Positions 34,916-43,683 of a stretch of DNA of 64,000 nt are shown here, one piece after another. This DNA comes from Thalassovita sp. Lineage in GTDB: Bacteria > Pseudomonadota > Alphaproteobacteria > Rhodobacterales > Rhodobacteraceae. A model generated the notes under the pieces. It was not told the DNA's origin. It saw only the letters and a list, made by a program, of their open reading frames with translations, and ran no database searches. A program made the position numbers and the translations under genes. The first letter of the stretch is position 1; each line of letters begins with the position of its first letter. The DNA lies in the NCBI RefSeq assembly GCF_963691685.1, contig NZ_OY829290.1, forward strand, positions 2,294,001-2,358,000, given 5' to 3'.

Positions 34916-36016
34916 TTGCCAGATTATGAACGCGACGAAGAGCGGCTGGAGGACTTGACGCATCTTGCTTCACTGGTCGCGGATCGGTCTGAAACCGATT
35001 TTGAGTTCAGACGCGCCACAGGGTCACTGGCCCAGGACATCGACTACATTTCAAACGCTCTTCGCCGTGATGGCGAAGTCTGGCGCATGAACAGGGCGTT
35101 TCATTCGGTTCACGTCCCCAGTTTCATCGCGGTGGTGTCGATGCTGTCTGACATCGATGATATGAAATCGATCAGCGAAGACGAACGTCATCAGCTCTAC
35201 AGCTCCATCCATCGTGCAGCGCAACTCGCATCCTCAGCCCGGGAACGCCTGGAACACTCTGCCCTGACAGAAACCCAGGTGGAGGTTGGCGTGCTGGCCG
35301 ATTACGCCCCCGCCACTGGCGAAGCGTACAAACCCGCATCACTGTTTGAACGGACACGCGAAGGGCTTTTCTCTGCCTCAAACGCGGCATTGGACAAGGC
35401 CAAGACCAGCATTGAGGCGCTGCCAAGCGTGACAGGTGCGCTGAAAGACGGGGTGAACAGCTCACTGGAACGCGCCAATGCGGTGCCGATCCTTGCCTCC
35501 AATCTGCAGCGGACCCTGACCGGGACGTTGTCCGACAATGTCACCAAACCGATTGGGATGCGCCTTAAGGCCAGCGGCAAGGCCCTGACCCATGGCGCGG
35601 GCGCCAGTGTTGGGCTAGGCGCCATGGCAGCCGTGCTGTTTCCCCCTTTGGTGCCCATCAGCGCAGGTGCCGGCATCCTTGTGGCGCTGCGGTCCTGGCA
35701 AAAGGAAATGCAAAAGGCGCAAAGCCTGAACACGCAACTGCGCGCGCAACGCATTGCGGAATTGCAGGCTGAAAGGAAAGCAGCGCTGCTGCAACTGACC
35801 AACGGCGCCCCATCGCTTCAGATGGAAACAGATGAGTTGAGCCTGACATTAAACGCCGAGACGGGCGAAGCCGATGCCCTCATCCTCAAAGGCCAACATG
35901 CCGGGCGGACGTGGTCTGACCTGAGCATGATCGAGAAGGCAGAAACCGCCACATATGTGGCTGAAGGGGCCATTGCAATTTTGAGAATTCTTGAAATTGT
36001 GGGGGAAGACCACTGA
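34916..36016 (+). CDS. Hypothetical protein with a hydrophobic segment and coiled coil
   Basis: A 366-residue protein I do not recognise. The start is probably the TTG at 34916 (GAGGG about 9 nt upstream). The first 130 residues are charged and helical with many Glu and Asp. Residues 140-215 are Ser/Ala/Thr-rich. A long Gly/Ala/Pro hydrophobic stretch (about 226-258, GAGASVGLGAMAAVLFPPLV) could be a membrane hairpin, and 262-294 is a probable coiled coil (QKEMQKAQSLNTQLRAQRI). No signal peptide. It stands alone after the amt terminator; its stop codon lies inside a perfect 16-bp palindrome. Confidence 0.7.
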   Translation: MPDYERDEERLEDLTHLASLVADRSETDFEFRRATGSLAQDIDYISNALRRDGEVWRMNRAFHSVHVPSFIAVVSMLSDIDDMKSISEDERHQLYSSIHRAAQLASSARERLEHSALTETQVEVGVLADYAPATGEAYKPASLFERTREGLFSASNAALDKAKTSIEALPSVTGALKDGVNSSLERANAVPILASNLQRTLTGTLSDNVTKPIGMRLKASGKALTHGAGASVGLGAMAAVLFPPLVPISAGAGILVALRSWQKEMQKAQSLNTQLRAQRIAELQAERKAALLQLTNGAPSLQMETDELSLTLNAETGEADALILKGQHAGRTWSDLSMIEKAETATYVAEGAIAILRILEIVGEDH

Positions 36017-36028
36017 GAAGCTTCTCAG
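36013..36028. repeat. Perfect 16-bp palindrome over a stop codon
   Basis: CTGAGAAGCTTCTCAG, with the TGA of the preceding gene at 36014-36016. Could form a small RNA hairpin or be a protein site or recombination scar. Confidence 0.6.
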
Positions 36029-36072
36029 ACCGACACCTGCAATCCTGCAGTACTGCGTTGGCTTAACCGCCA

Positions 36073-36086
36073 GCTTACCCCCGCAG
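36073..36086 (+). repeat. Left copy of 14-bp direct repeat flanking an AT-rich island
   Basis: GCTTACCCCCGCAG, identical to 36618-36631. Read on the minus strand it could encode the end of a PrpD-like C-terminus (ALRG then stop), so it may be a duplicated gene end. Confidence 0.55.
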
Positions 36087-36103
36087 CGCTTCACCTTTGT
36101 CGG

Positions 36104-36409
36104 CTACCGCTTGTAATGTCTACATTGCCCAACAGAGACTTCACTTCTGAAAAACGCTGAGCCAGGAAGACAGTCCAGATACCCCCCTGCGCCTTCATTT
36201 ACCTCGAACGTCAATATAAAATCATCATCAACGATTAGCTTGCAGTCAACACCGGCAGGATCCAACTCGATTTCTGGATTAGACAACGCCAATAGCGCAC
36301 AATTTGCCTCAGCCAGCACAACGGACTGAGCATAATTCGTCCTCATATCAACGAGTGAATGAAACCCATACCCCAATAGAAATCCAGCAAACAAAAACAA
36401 AAATTTCAT
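36104..36409 (-). CDS. Small hypothetical secreted or membrane-anchored protein
   Basis: About 101 residues from ATG 36409 (an adjacent ATG at 36412 is equally possible). It opens with a hydrophobic N-terminus (MKFLFLFAGFLLGYGFHSLV) that looks like a signal or anchor. A short acidic domain follows with four Cys (EANCALLAL, VDCKLIVDDD, YLDCLPG, VGQCRHYKR). It is the only gene in an AT-rich island whose base composition differs plainly from its neighbours, suggesting acquisition by transfer. No family recognised; the ribosome site is weak. Confidence 0.5.
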   Translation of the reverse strand: MKFLFLFAGFLLGYGFHSLVDMRTNYAQSVVLAEANCALLALSNPEIELDPAGVDCKLIVDDDFILTFEVNEGAGGYLDCLPGSAFFRSEVSVGQCRHYKR

Positions 36410-36617
36410 CATTTTTCCAAAACAACCATCTGGCTGAAGTCGAGCATTCGGCAAACAAGAACTAAGGCAAATCGTTCTCAATCGTTTCGGTACTAAAAAC
36501 ACGACTTATTTTGGGGCATCCAACGCCCAACTTTCGAACACACATTCAGCGCGATTTATTGATTGCTGTTTAGGAAACATCAAAAAATCTGAAACCACAA
36601 ATAACTATCTAATAACC

Positions 36618-36631
36618 GCTTACCCCCGCAG
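36618..36631 (+). repeat. Right copy of 14-bp direct repeat, at the 3' end of the prpD-like gene
   Basis: GCTTACCCCCGCAG; overlaps the stop codon (36620-36622) and last codons of the MmgE/PrpD gene. Direct repeats at a gene 3' end bordering an AT-rich insert resemble attachment sites. Confidence 0.55.
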
Positions 36632-37963
36632 AAGCGCCCCCAGTTCCACCGCATCAGCATAACTCGCAACCAGCGCCTCCACCCGCTGCGCGCGCTCTTC
36701 GCCCAACAGGCTTTTGGCTTTGCGCAGTACTTTGGCTTTGCGATCCTGCAGCTCCATCGGGGTGATCAGGTCGTGGGTGGCCTCAAACATGCCAGAGCGG
36801 GTCTGCAGCCGCAGCCGGGTGCCGGTTTCACTGGTGCTGTCATCGGCGGTGACGCGCACCTTGGCGCGCAAGGCCTGCAAGGCGGGATCGGCGCAGATCT
36901 GATCGCTGTAGCTGTCGAGCCGCGCCGTATCATGCCCCAGAAGGGCCATGGCCAGCACCGTGCTGTAGGAAAACTTAGCCCCAAGCCCAGTCATTGGCGC
37001 TGGTTGATTGCAGACGCTCATCCAGCGCGGATGGGTGGTGACCTCAATCACGCTGACCTCTTCCGGGCGCAGCGGCATCAGCTCTTGCAGCGCCTCCAGC
37101 GCCGCATGCAGCCCGTGACAACACGCATGGAACTTGTGGCTGACGGTTTCAAACAGCCAGTCCTGCCCCAGCCCCGCCAGCGCCAGCAGGTCGCCCTGCC
37201 CCATATGGGTTGGCCCGAAGCCCTGTGCCAGTTCCAGCGCGCCGGGATTGGCGACAAACCCACGCGCCACCAGCTCCGCCGCTTCAACGCCATTGGAGGC
37301 AGCGATCCCGGCATTATAGGGTTTGCCCATGGTGCCAAACTGACTTTTCAGGCCCGAGGCACGGGTGGCCACCAGGCCGAGGGTCATTTCACATTGCGCT
37401 GCTGAGAACCCCATCAACCGGGCCGCCGCCAATGCTGCACCAAAGGCCCCCGCCGTACCGGTCTGATGGAACCCACCCTGATAGTGATCCCGGCCCAGCC
37501 AGACGCCGACACGCGTCGCGGTCTCCACCCCGATCAGGCAGGCCTGTTGCAGGGCACGGCCTGAGGCGCCTTGTTTTTCCGCAACCGCCAGCGCGGCGGA
37601 GACCACCGCGACCGAGGGGTGGCCGATATGGGCAAAATGGGTGTCATCGTAGTCCAGCGCATGGCTGATCGCGCCATTGGCCAAAGCTGCCGCGCGGGCC
37701 GGCACCTGGCCGCCCCCCACCACCGTGGCCTGCGGCGCACCACCCTCCGCCATAACCATGTCTCGCAGGATGTTGGAGACCGGCTCATCCGCACCTGCCA
37801 CCGCACAGGCCACCCAATCAAGGAGTGACAGCTGCATCACCGCCATCGGCGCCTCAGGAATTTGGTTTTCCGCAGTTTCAGCGGCAAACCGGGCCAGGGC
37901 CGCCGTTATGGGGGCCGTGGTTTCAAAGGCTGAGGTCATCGGATTATTCTGGGCTTTGGGCAT
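36620..37963 (-). CDS. MmgE/PrpD family protein
   Basis: A 447-residue member of the 2-methylcitrate dehydratase / cis-aconitate decarboxylase / iminodisuccinate epimerase superfamily. Characteristic stretches: LLDWVACAVAGADEP, ANGAISHALDYDDTHFAHIGHPSVAVVSAALA (the active-site Asp/His region) and GLKSQFGTMGKPYNAGIAASNG (with the catalytic Lys). The propionate genes prpB and prpC are not adjacent, so the substrate stays open. GGAGAG precedes the ATG. Its end carries one copy of the repeat that borders the AT-rich island. Confidence 0.9.
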   Translation of the reverse strand: MPKAQNNPMTSAFETTAPITAALARFAAETAENQIPEAPMAVMQLSLLDWVACAVAGADEPVSNILRDMVMAEGGAPQATVVGGGQVPARAAALANGAISHALDYDDTHFAHIGHPSVAVVSAALAVAEKQGASGRALQQACLIGVETATRVGVWLGRDHYQGGFHQTGTAGAFGAALAAARLMGFSAAQCEMTLGLVATRASGLKSQFGTMGKPYNAGIAASNGVEAAELVARGFVANPGALELAQGFGPTHMGQGDLLALAGLGQDWLFETVSHKFHACCHGLHAALEALQELMPLRPEEVSVIEVTTHPRWMSVCNQPAPMTGLGAKFSYSTVLAMALLGHDTARLDSYSDQICADPALQALRAKVRVTADDSTSETGTRLRLQTRSGMFEATHDLITPMELQDRKAKVLRKAKSLLGEERAQRVEALVASYADAVELGALLRG

Positions 37964-38034
37964 TCACGTCTCTCCAGTCGGGGGGCAACCCTAGCCGTGC
38001 CCTGCCGGAACGAAAAGCCCTCCGTGAAAGGCTG

Positions 38035-38484
38035 TTAGCCGTAAAGCGCCACGGCGCGCTGTTCAAAGGCGCGCACGATGCGTTGCATCGCCTCATTGAA
38101 GACAACACCGATAATGCCCTGCAGCACCGCGTTCTTAAACTCGAAGTCGACGAAGAATGAGACATCGCAACCGCCATCTTCGCGGTCGGTGAATTCCCAA
38201 TAGCTCTTCATGTATTTGAACGGGCCATCCAGATATTCGGTATCGATCCGTTTCTTTTCCGGCGCCAGGATCACACGGCTGCCGAAACGTTCGCGAAACA
38301 CCTTGAAGGAAATCACCAGATCCGCCTCCATCAGGTCGGTGCCATCGCCCTGCGGTGTCACTTTGCGGATGCGCGCGGCGGCGCACCAGGGCAGGAATTT
38401 CGGATAGGCGGCGACATCCGCGACCAGATCATACATCTGCTGGGCTGAGTGCGGCAGCGGTCGTGTTTCGGAATGGGTCGGCAT
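38035..38484 (-). CDS. COQ10/RatA-type START-domain protein
   Basis: A 149-residue SRPBCC (START-like) protein: SAQQMYDLVADVAAYPKFLPWCAAARI at the N-terminus, DLVISFKVFRERFGSRV, then DGPFKYMKSYWEFTDREDGGCDVSFFVDFEFKNAVLQ and a C-terminal helix (IRAFEQRA-like). Bacterial members bind ubiquinone and support respiration (COQ10); the RatA name reflects an E. coli report on ribosome assembly. ATG 38484 (MPTHSETRPLPHS) is preferred; an extended start at 38529 is possible. Divergent from hpt. Confidence 0.88.
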   Translation of the reverse strand: MPTHSETRPLPHSAQQMYDLVADVAAYPKFLPWCAAARIRKVTPQGDGTDLMEADLVISFKVFRERFGSRVILAPEKKRIDTEYLDGPFKYMKSYWEFTDREDGGCDVSFFVDFEFKNAVLQGIIGVVFNEAMQRIVRAFEQRAVALYG

Positions 38485-38564
38485 TTCGCGCGTCTCAGCC
38501 TCTTTTCGCATGGTAACTTTGAGGCTCATTTCGTAGAGTATGGCCGAAATTGCAAGAGGGTCTC

Positions 38565-39116
38565 ATGTCCAAGCGTCCATATGTCATCGACGAAATGATC
38601 TCAGCCAAGCAAATCGCGGCCCGGATCGAATCTCTGGCCCGTGAGATTGAGTTTGAATTTGGCAGCACCGACAAGCTGATCGTGGTTGGCCTGCTGCGGG
38701 GCAGCTTCGTCTTTATCGCGGATATCGTGCGGGAACTTGGCCTGCCGGTTGAGGTCGACTTCCTCGAAGCCTCCTCCTACGGCAATGAGATGGAAAGCTC
38801 GCGCGAGGTGCGGATCCTGAAAGACATCCGGGGGGAAATCGAAGGCCGCGATGTGCTGGTTGTTGAAGATATCGTCGACACCGGATTTACCCTGCAACAT
38901 GTGCTGCGGCTGCTGAACGGGCGCAACCCGAAGAAACTGCGCACCATTGCGCTGCTGGACAAACCATCGCGCCGTGAGGCAGAGGTCAAAGCCAACTGGA
39001 TCGGCTTTGAAATCCCGGATGAATTTGTGGTGGGCTATGGCATCGACTACGCACAGCGCAACCGCAACCTGCCCTTCATCGGCAAGGTCCGCTTTGTTGA
39101 GGAAGATGAGGCCTGA
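38565..39116 (+). CDS. hpt: Hypoxanthine phosphoribosyltransferase
   Basis: Purine salvage: hypoxanthine (and guanine) plus PRPP to IMP (GMP). The 183-residue protein carries the PRPP-binding signature [13 protein letters not shown], the [14 protein letters not shown] loop and C-terminal [22 protein letters not shown], all typical of Hpt. AAGAGGG lies 5-8 nt before the ATG. A terminator follows 26 nt after the stop. Confidence 0.95.
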   Translation: MSKRPYVIDEMISAKQIAARIESLAREIEFEFGSTDKLIVVGLLRGSFVFIADIVRELGLPVEVDFLEASSYGNEMESSREVRILKDIRGEIEGRDVLVVEDIVDTGFTLQHVLRLLNGRNPKKLRTIALLDKPSRREAEVKANWIGFEIPDEFVVGYGIDYAQRNRNLPFIGKVRFVEEDEA

Positions 39117-39142
39117 GGCCCGGCCCAAACTGACAGATCAAA

Positions 39143-39169
39143 GGCCGCTCCTTCCAGGGGCGGTCTTTT
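39143..39169 (+). terminator. Rho-independent terminator of hpt
   Basis: Arms GGCCGCTCC (39143-39151) and GGGGCGGTC (39157-39165), 9 pairs including two G-U, then TTTT. Confidence 0.8.
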
Positions 39170-39180
39170 GCTTTTCCGGC

Positions 39181-40041
39181 TTAGGGGTGACTGGCCAGAT
39201 GTTCGCTGTGACGCAGGCTGATCAGCACCTGACGCTTCAGCTGCTTCAACCGGCGGCTGCCCGATAGATCCGGGTGATTGCCGATATGCAGCGGGATCAT
39301 CTTGCCGGTCAGGTCGATTTCATAGCGTTTGAGCCAGGCAAACTGATCCCCGACATAGCTGGGCAATACCGCGCGCCCGACGCCTGCCTGCACCAACATG
39401 GCAAGCGTCACAAAACTGTCGGAGCTGAGCGTGATTTCATTGGCCGGCACGTGTTCCCGGTACCATTTAGCGGCCGGCGCCCGTTCCAGCACACCAGAGA
39501 GCCCCAGCCAGCTGTTGCGGCCATCCGCGCGTTCATAAACCGCGAAGTCGAAATAGCCCGCCACCTCGGCGTCCAGCTCATCCGCCATGCCATGACCGGG
39601 GCGCACCACAAGTTCGGTGCCCAGTTGATCCAGCGGCTGCACCTCCTGCGTATGCCTCAGGGACACCACCGGCAAGGGCGTGCCTTCGGGGATCCGCGCC
39701 ATGCAATCGACCAGCAGATGTTGGTTGATGCAGTCTAGCGTCGAGATGGTGATCGGGGCGATCCCGCTGGCGGATTGCTGGCCGCTTCCCTGCCCCACCT
39801 TTTCCATCGATGACATCACTTCACGCGCCGCTGAGACGATCCTGCGGCCCGAGGGCGTCAGCTCCATCAGGTCGCCAATCCGGTCAAACAGCGGCTGACC
39901 GACGGAATCCTCATAGGACTGCACCCGCACCAGAACGTCAGTCGGTTCACAGCGCAGGGTCTTCGCCGCCCGGCGCAGGCTGCTGGTTTCCACCAAGGTC
40001 AAAACGTAGCGAAAGTTTTCCCAGTTGCTGGGCACTGGCAT
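39181..40041 (-). CDS. LysR-family transcriptional regulator
   Basis: A 286-residue regulator. The N-terminal winged helix (WENFRYVLTLVETSSLRRAAKTL, about 7-29, then QPLFDRIGDLMELTPSGRRI) is clear, with a divergent recognition helix (CEPTDVLVRVQSYED). The effector domain occupies about 95-270. It is divergent from the cytochrome pair with a 296-nt gap that includes the palindrome ATACATGTAT (40153-40162), so it may control those genes. Ligand unknown. Confidence 0.85.
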   Translation of the reverse strand: MPVPSNWENFRYVLTLVETSSLRRAAKTLRCEPTDVLVRVQSYEDSVGQPLFDRIGDLMELTPSGRRIVSAAREVMSSMEKVGQGSGQQSASGIAPITISTLDCINQHLLVDCMARIPEGTPLPVVSLRHTQEVQPLDQLGTELVVRPGHGMADELDAEVAGYFDFAVYERADGRNSWLGLSGVLERAPAAKWYREHVPANEITLSSDSFVTLAMLVQAGVGRAVLPSYVGDQFAWLKRYEIDLTGKMIPLHIGNHPDLSGSRRLKQLKRQVLISLRHSEHLASHP

Positions 40042-40152
40042 GTTCCTTTGTCGCGCGCACTTTGGCGCATTTCAGCTCTAGCACCTGTATATACGGGAGC
40101 CGCCAGCGGGAGCCGAGGCACAGCGGCGTCCAATGCACAAATTGCGCCGCCA

Positions 40153-40162
40153 ATACATGTAT
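40153..40162. repeat. Palindrome ATACATGTAT in the lysR/cytochrome gap
   Basis: Perfect 10-bp palindrome in an AT-rich patch (CAATACATGTATATTTG). It is a candidate LysR or other operator. No gene is seen in 40042-40337. Confidence 0.3.
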
Positions 40163-40337
40163 ATTTGTCGCACCTTTTAAGATCTTAACAACCCAAGCGT
40201 CGGCGCGCCCTGCAGGCCACAAATCTGACGCGCAGAATCGCATCCCCCTGACAGGGATGTGAAGACGCGCAGCCTGTTTTCAGCTTATCCTCAAGGTGTC
40301 GAGACTTTGCCTTTACTACATTTAGGAGAGCCAGATC

Positions 40338-40811
40338 ATGTATCTAGCCAACAAACTTGTCGCCCTCACCGCCCTTACCCTTGCCCTGTCTGCGCCGGCC
40401 TTTGCGCAGGACGCCAAAGCGATTGACGGCGCCGTCAAAGCGCGCAAGGCGCAGATGGCGCTCTATGCCTTTAATCTGGGCATCCTTGGCACCATGGCCA
40501 AAGGTCAGTCTGACTATGATGCCACTGTGGCCCAGGGTGCTGCCAGCAGCCTGCTGGCCCTGACCCGTTTGGATGCGTCGCAGATGTGGCCGGCGGGCAG
40601 TGAACAGGGCGCCGCGGCCGGCAGCCGCGCCAAGCCTGAAATGTGGAACAACATGGATGACGTCATCGCCAAAGCGATGGCGATGCAAGCCGCCGCCGAA
40701 GTGATGGATGGCGCAGCCGGTCAAGGGCTGGAGGCGATGCAGGCCGCAATGGGCGGTGTTGGCGGGGCCTGCAGCGCCTGCCACAAAGCCTACCGTGGTC
40801 CCAAAGGGTAA
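40338..40811 (+). CDS. Class II c-type cytochrome (cytochrome c' / c556 type)
   Basis: Periplasmic electron carrier or gas-binding cytochrome. The 157-residue precursor has a Sec signal peptide (VALTALTLALSAPAFAQ, cleaved about residue 23). A four-helix-bundle body follows, with a single haem site CSACH (145-149) close to the C-terminus, the class II arrangement. AGGAG precedes the ATG. A second cytochrome gene begins 6 nt after the stop, so they are co-transcribed. Confidence 0.88.
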   Translation: MYLANKLVALTALTLALSAPAFAQDAKAIDGAVKARKAQMALYAFNLGILGTMAKGQSDYDATVAQGAASSLLALTRLDASQMWPAGSEQGAAAGSRAKPEMWNNMDDVIAKAMAMQAAAEVMDGAAGQGLEAMQAAMGGVGGACSACHKAYRGPKG

Positions 40812-40817
40812 CTGCCG

Positions 40818-41708
40818 ATGCTGCGTTTGGTGAAATGGCTGGTGCTCTTGGGTGTTGTGGTATTGGCGACCGGCTATTGGATGACCCGCCCGGTTAAGCT
40901 GGACCCGCTGGCGATGGACGGTTTGGTCGGCGATGCCGAAGCCGGTGCGCTGGTCTTTGCGGCGGGGGGCTGTGCGTCCTGTCACGCAGCACCCGATGCC
41001 ACCGGCGAGGCCAAGTTGATCCTTGCAGGCGGCCATGCCTTTCCCAGCGATTTCGGCACCTTCTATGCGCCAAACATTTCCCCCGATCCCGCCAAGGGCA
41101 TCGGGGGCTGGCAGGCCGTGGATCTGGCCAATGCAATGCTGTTTGGCACCAGCCCCGCGGGCCAGCATTACTACCCGGCCTTTCCCTACACGTCCTACAA
41201 CCGCAGCTCGATGCAGGATATCGCCGACCTCTGGGCCTATATGCAGACGCTTCCCCTGTCGGGAACGCCAAGCAAAGCCCATGACGTTGGCTTCCCTTTT
41301 TCCATCCGCGCCAGTCTGGGGGGCTGGAAACTGCTCTTCGCCGGCAACGAGCCTACAGCGGTCGAGCCGACAAACGCCCAAATGCAGCGTGGGCAATATC
41401 TGGTGGAGGTTCTGGGTCACTGCGGGGAGTGCCACACCCGCCGCAACGCTTTGGGTGGGATGAGCTATGACGCCTGGCTAGGCGGTGCGCCAAACCCGTC
41501 GGGTCAGGGCCGTATACCTAACATCACCCCAGCCGCGCTGGACTGGTCCGAGGCTGATCTGGTGGAATATTTCACCTCAGGCTTCACACCCGACTTCGAC
41601 AGCGCGGGTGGTGAGATGGCAGATGTCGTCGAAAACCTTGCCAAATTACCGGAAAGTGATCGCGCTGCCATTGCGGCCTATCTGAAAATGGTTCCGCCCG
41701 TTGAATGA
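40818..41708 (+). CDS. Membrane-anchored dihaem cytochrome c
   Basis: A 296-residue protein with one N-terminal membrane anchor (WLVLLGVVVLATGYWM, about 7-22) and two class I haem domains: CASCH (52-56) and CGECH (202-206). Likely axial Met residues are in the following loops. It resembles the cytochrome subunit of membrane alcohol/gluconate dehydrogenases. No dehydrogenase gene is adjacent, so the electron donor is unknown; the upstream class II cytochrome is the obvious partner. Confidence 0.88.
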   Translation: MLRLVKWLVLLGVVVLATGYWMTRPVKLDPLAMDGLVGDAEAGALVFAAGGCASCHAAPDATGEAKLILAGGHAFPSDFGTFYAPNISPDPAKGIGGWQAVDLANAMLFGTSPAGQHYYPAFPYTSYNRSSMQDIADLWAYMQTLPLSGTPSKAHDVGFPFSIRASLGGWKLLFAGNEPTAVEPTNAQMQRGQYLVEVLGHCGECHTRRNALGGMSYDAWLGGAPNPSGQGRIPNITPAALDWSEADLVEYFTSGFTPDFDSAGGEMADVVENLAKLPESDRAAIAAYLKMVPPVE

Positions 41709-41753
41709 CCAACGGGCGGTGAACGCAGTTTAATCTGTAAAACGATGGGCGGC

Positions 41754-42704
41754 TCAGGCGCGGCCCAGTTTTTCCATCCGGGCCTGACGCAGCTGCGCAA
41801 AGTCATCGCCTGCGTGGTAGGACGACCGGGTCAGCGGCGTGGCCGAGACCATCAGGAAGCCTTTGCCGTAGGCGGCTTTCTCATAGGCTTTGAACTCATC
41901 CGGGTGCACAAAGCGGTCCACCGCATGGTGTTTCGGCGTCGGCTGCAGATACTGGCCAATGGTCAGGAAGTCGATGTCCGCAGCGCGCATATCGTCCATC
42001 ACCTGATGTACACCCTGCTTGTCCTCACCCAAGCCAACCATGATGCCGGATTTGGTGAACATGGTCGGGTCCAGCTCTTTCACGCGCTGCAGGATCCGCA
42101 GAGAATGGAAATAGCGGGCACCGGGCCGCACCTCAGGATAAAGGCCGGGAACGGTTTCAAGGTTGTGGTTGAAGACATCGGGGCGCGCTTCAACGATGGT
42201 TTCCAGCACCGACATGTCACATTTCAGGAAGTCTGGCGTCAGGATCTCAATCGTGGTTTTCGGCGAACGATGGCGCACGGCGCGGATCGTCTGGGCGAAA
42301 TGTTCGGCGCCGCCGTCTTTCAGGTCATCGCGGTCAACCGAGGTGATCACCACGTGGTTCAGCCCCAGCTTCTGCACGGCCATGGCCACCCGGCCCGGCT
42401 CAAACGCGTCCAGACCGTTGGGCTTACCGGTTGCGATGTTGCAGAAGGTACAACCACGGGTACAGATCTCACCCATGATCATCATTGTGGCGTGGCCCTG
42501 GGACCAGCATTCACCTGCGTTGGGGCAGCCAGCCTCTTCACAAACTGTGACCAGCTTGTTTTCCCGCATGATCTTGTGGGTCTGCTTATAGCCGTCAGAC
42601 ACGGGCGCTTTGACGCGGATCCAATCGGGTTTCTTTGGCTGGGCATTGTCGGGCCGGTGGGCCTTTTCGGGATGCCGCTGCTGGGGAATCTTTAGGTCAC
42701 GCAC
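41754..42704 (-). CDS. lipA: Lipoyl synthase
   Basis: Radical-SAM enzyme inserting two sulfurs into octanoyl groups on lipoyl domains. Both clusters are visible: the auxiliary cluster Cys ([12 protein letters not shown]) and the radical-SAM motif [13 protein letters not shown]; the C-terminal [10 protein letters not shown] supplies the conserved Ser (RSSYH). The GTG at 42704 ([18 protein letters not shown]) is the likely start, with AGGATC about 9 nt upstream, giving 316 residues; an ATG at 42749 would add 15 atypical residues. Confidence 0.95.
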   Translation of the reverse strand: MRDLKIPQQRHPEKAHRPDNAQPKKPDWIRVKAPVSDGYKQTHKIMRENKLVTVCEEAGCPNAGECWSQGHATMMIMGEICTRGCTFCNIATGKPNGLDAFEPGRVAMAVQKLGLNHVVITSVDRDDLKDGGAEHFAQTIRAVRHRSPKTTIEILTPDFLKCDMSVLETIVEARPDVFNHNLETVPGLYPEVRPGARYFHSLRILQRVKELDPTMFTKSGIMVGLGEDKQGVHQVMDDMRAADIDFLTIGQYLQPTPKHHAVDRFVHPDEFKAYEKAAYGKGFLMVSATPLTRSSYHAGDDFAQLRQARMEKLGRA

Positions 42705-42835
42705 GTCTTTGATCCTGATTTCAACCTGTTGGTCATCCCGGCACATCACCGGGTCATTCCGACATACTATATCGCCTCTACCGAGAAAGTACCATCATCG
42801 CATAGGGGCTATGCACTGAGAACATAGTAAAATGT

Positions 42836-42846
42836 TGCATCGCAGC
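42836..42846 (+). repeat. Direct repeat TGCATCGCAGC, copy 1 (upstream of the peroxiredoxin gene)
   Basis: Contains the dyad TGC-ATC-GCA. The second copy is 76 bp downstream. Both lie in the 299-nt divergent region between lipA and the peroxiredoxin gene, which holds no ORF. Confidence 0.45.
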
Positions 42847-42911
42847 AGCTTTTACTGTCAGCGACGCCAACAAGCTGCCATTGCGTCAATTTTTCCACAA
42901 TTTCCGATTTC

Positions 42912-42922
42912 TGCATCGCAGC
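42912..42922 (+). repeat. Direct repeat TGCATCGCAGC, copy 2
   Basis: Identical to 42836-42846. It lies about 40 bp upstream of a TTATAA that could be the -10 element of the peroxiredoxin gene. Candidate regulator binding pair; TGC/GCA dyads of this kind have been described for PhaR in Paracoccus, a resemblance only. Confidence 0.4.
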
Positions 42923-43003
42923 GACATTCTGATCTGGCCGCTAGTTTGGAATCGTTATAAAGAAGCCATCGAACAGTCAAAATTCGAATAAAGGGACGAA
43001 TCC

Positions 43004-43555
43004 ATGCAAACTGGCCAGAAGCTGCCCAACGTGACCTTCCGCACCCGTGTCCGCGACGAATCCGTTGGCGGCCCGAACCCGTTCCGCTGGCAGGACATGA
43101 GCAGCGACGACTATTTCGCAGGCAAACGCGTTATCCTGTTCTCGCTGCCGGGCGCCTTCACCCCGACCTGCTCGACCTACCAGCTGCCGGGTTTCGAAGA
43201 CAATTTCGCCAAGTTCAACGAGCTGGGCATCGAAGACATCTACTGCATGTCCGTGAACGACAGCTTCGTGATGAACAAATGGGCCGAAGCGCAGGGCATC
43301 AAGAACGTCAAAGTGATCCCCGATGGGTCCGGTGAATTCACCCGCAAGGCCGGCATGCTGGTCGCCAAGGACAACCTGGGCTTTGGCATGCGCTCCTGGC
43401 GCTACGCCGCCGTTGTGAACAACGGTGTTGTTGAAGCATGGTTCGAAGAGCCGGGCCTCAGCGACAACCACGGCGAAGACCCCTACGGTGAAAGCTCGCC
43501 TGAGAACCTGCTGAAGTACCTGGAAAACGCAGGTGCCGAGGTCGCCGCAGAGTAA
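43004..43555 (+). CDS. Peroxiredoxin, Prx5/AhpE-like atypical type
   Basis: Thiol peroxidase reducing H2O2 and organic peroxides. The 183-residue protein has the Prx5 motif PGAFTPTCS, with the peroxidatic Cys56 plus Pro49 and Thr53, and the later NDSFVMNKWAEA and DGSGEFTRKAGM segments. Resolution of the sulfenic acid probably uses glutaredoxin or thioredoxin, as in bacterial Prx5 relatives. AAGGGACG precedes the ATG, and a strong terminator follows. Confidence 0.93.
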   Translation: MQTGQKLPNVTFRTRVRDESVGGPNPFRWQDMSSDDYFAGKRVILFSLPGAFTPTCSTYQLPGFEDNFAKFNELGIEDIYCMSVNDSFVMNKWAEAQGIKNVKVIPDGSGEFTRKAGMLVAKDNLGFGMRSWRYAAVVNNGVVEAWFEEPGLSDNHGEDPYGESSPENLLKYLENAGAEVAAE

Positions 43556-43581
43556 TCTGCCGCCTCAGGTAAAGATGCAAG

Positions 43582-43611
43582 CCCCGTGGCCGGAAACGGC
43601 TGCGGGGTTTT
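43582..43611 (+). terminator. Rho-independent terminator of the peroxiredoxin gene
   Basis: CCCCGTGGCCG (43582-43592) pairs with CGGCTGCGGGG (43597-43607) around a GAAA tetraloop, then TTTT. Confidence 0.88.
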
Positions 43612-43683
43612 CATTTGCGCAGGATCAATTGCCGTGTGCCGTTTGGCTGCCATATTAACGACCAAGCGTTAGGAGGCACCGGA

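Noticed and set aside
34761..34958. Small ORF upstream of the unknown protein
   Set aside because: It runs through the amt terminator hairpin and overlaps the next gene; no ribosome site or recognisable product.
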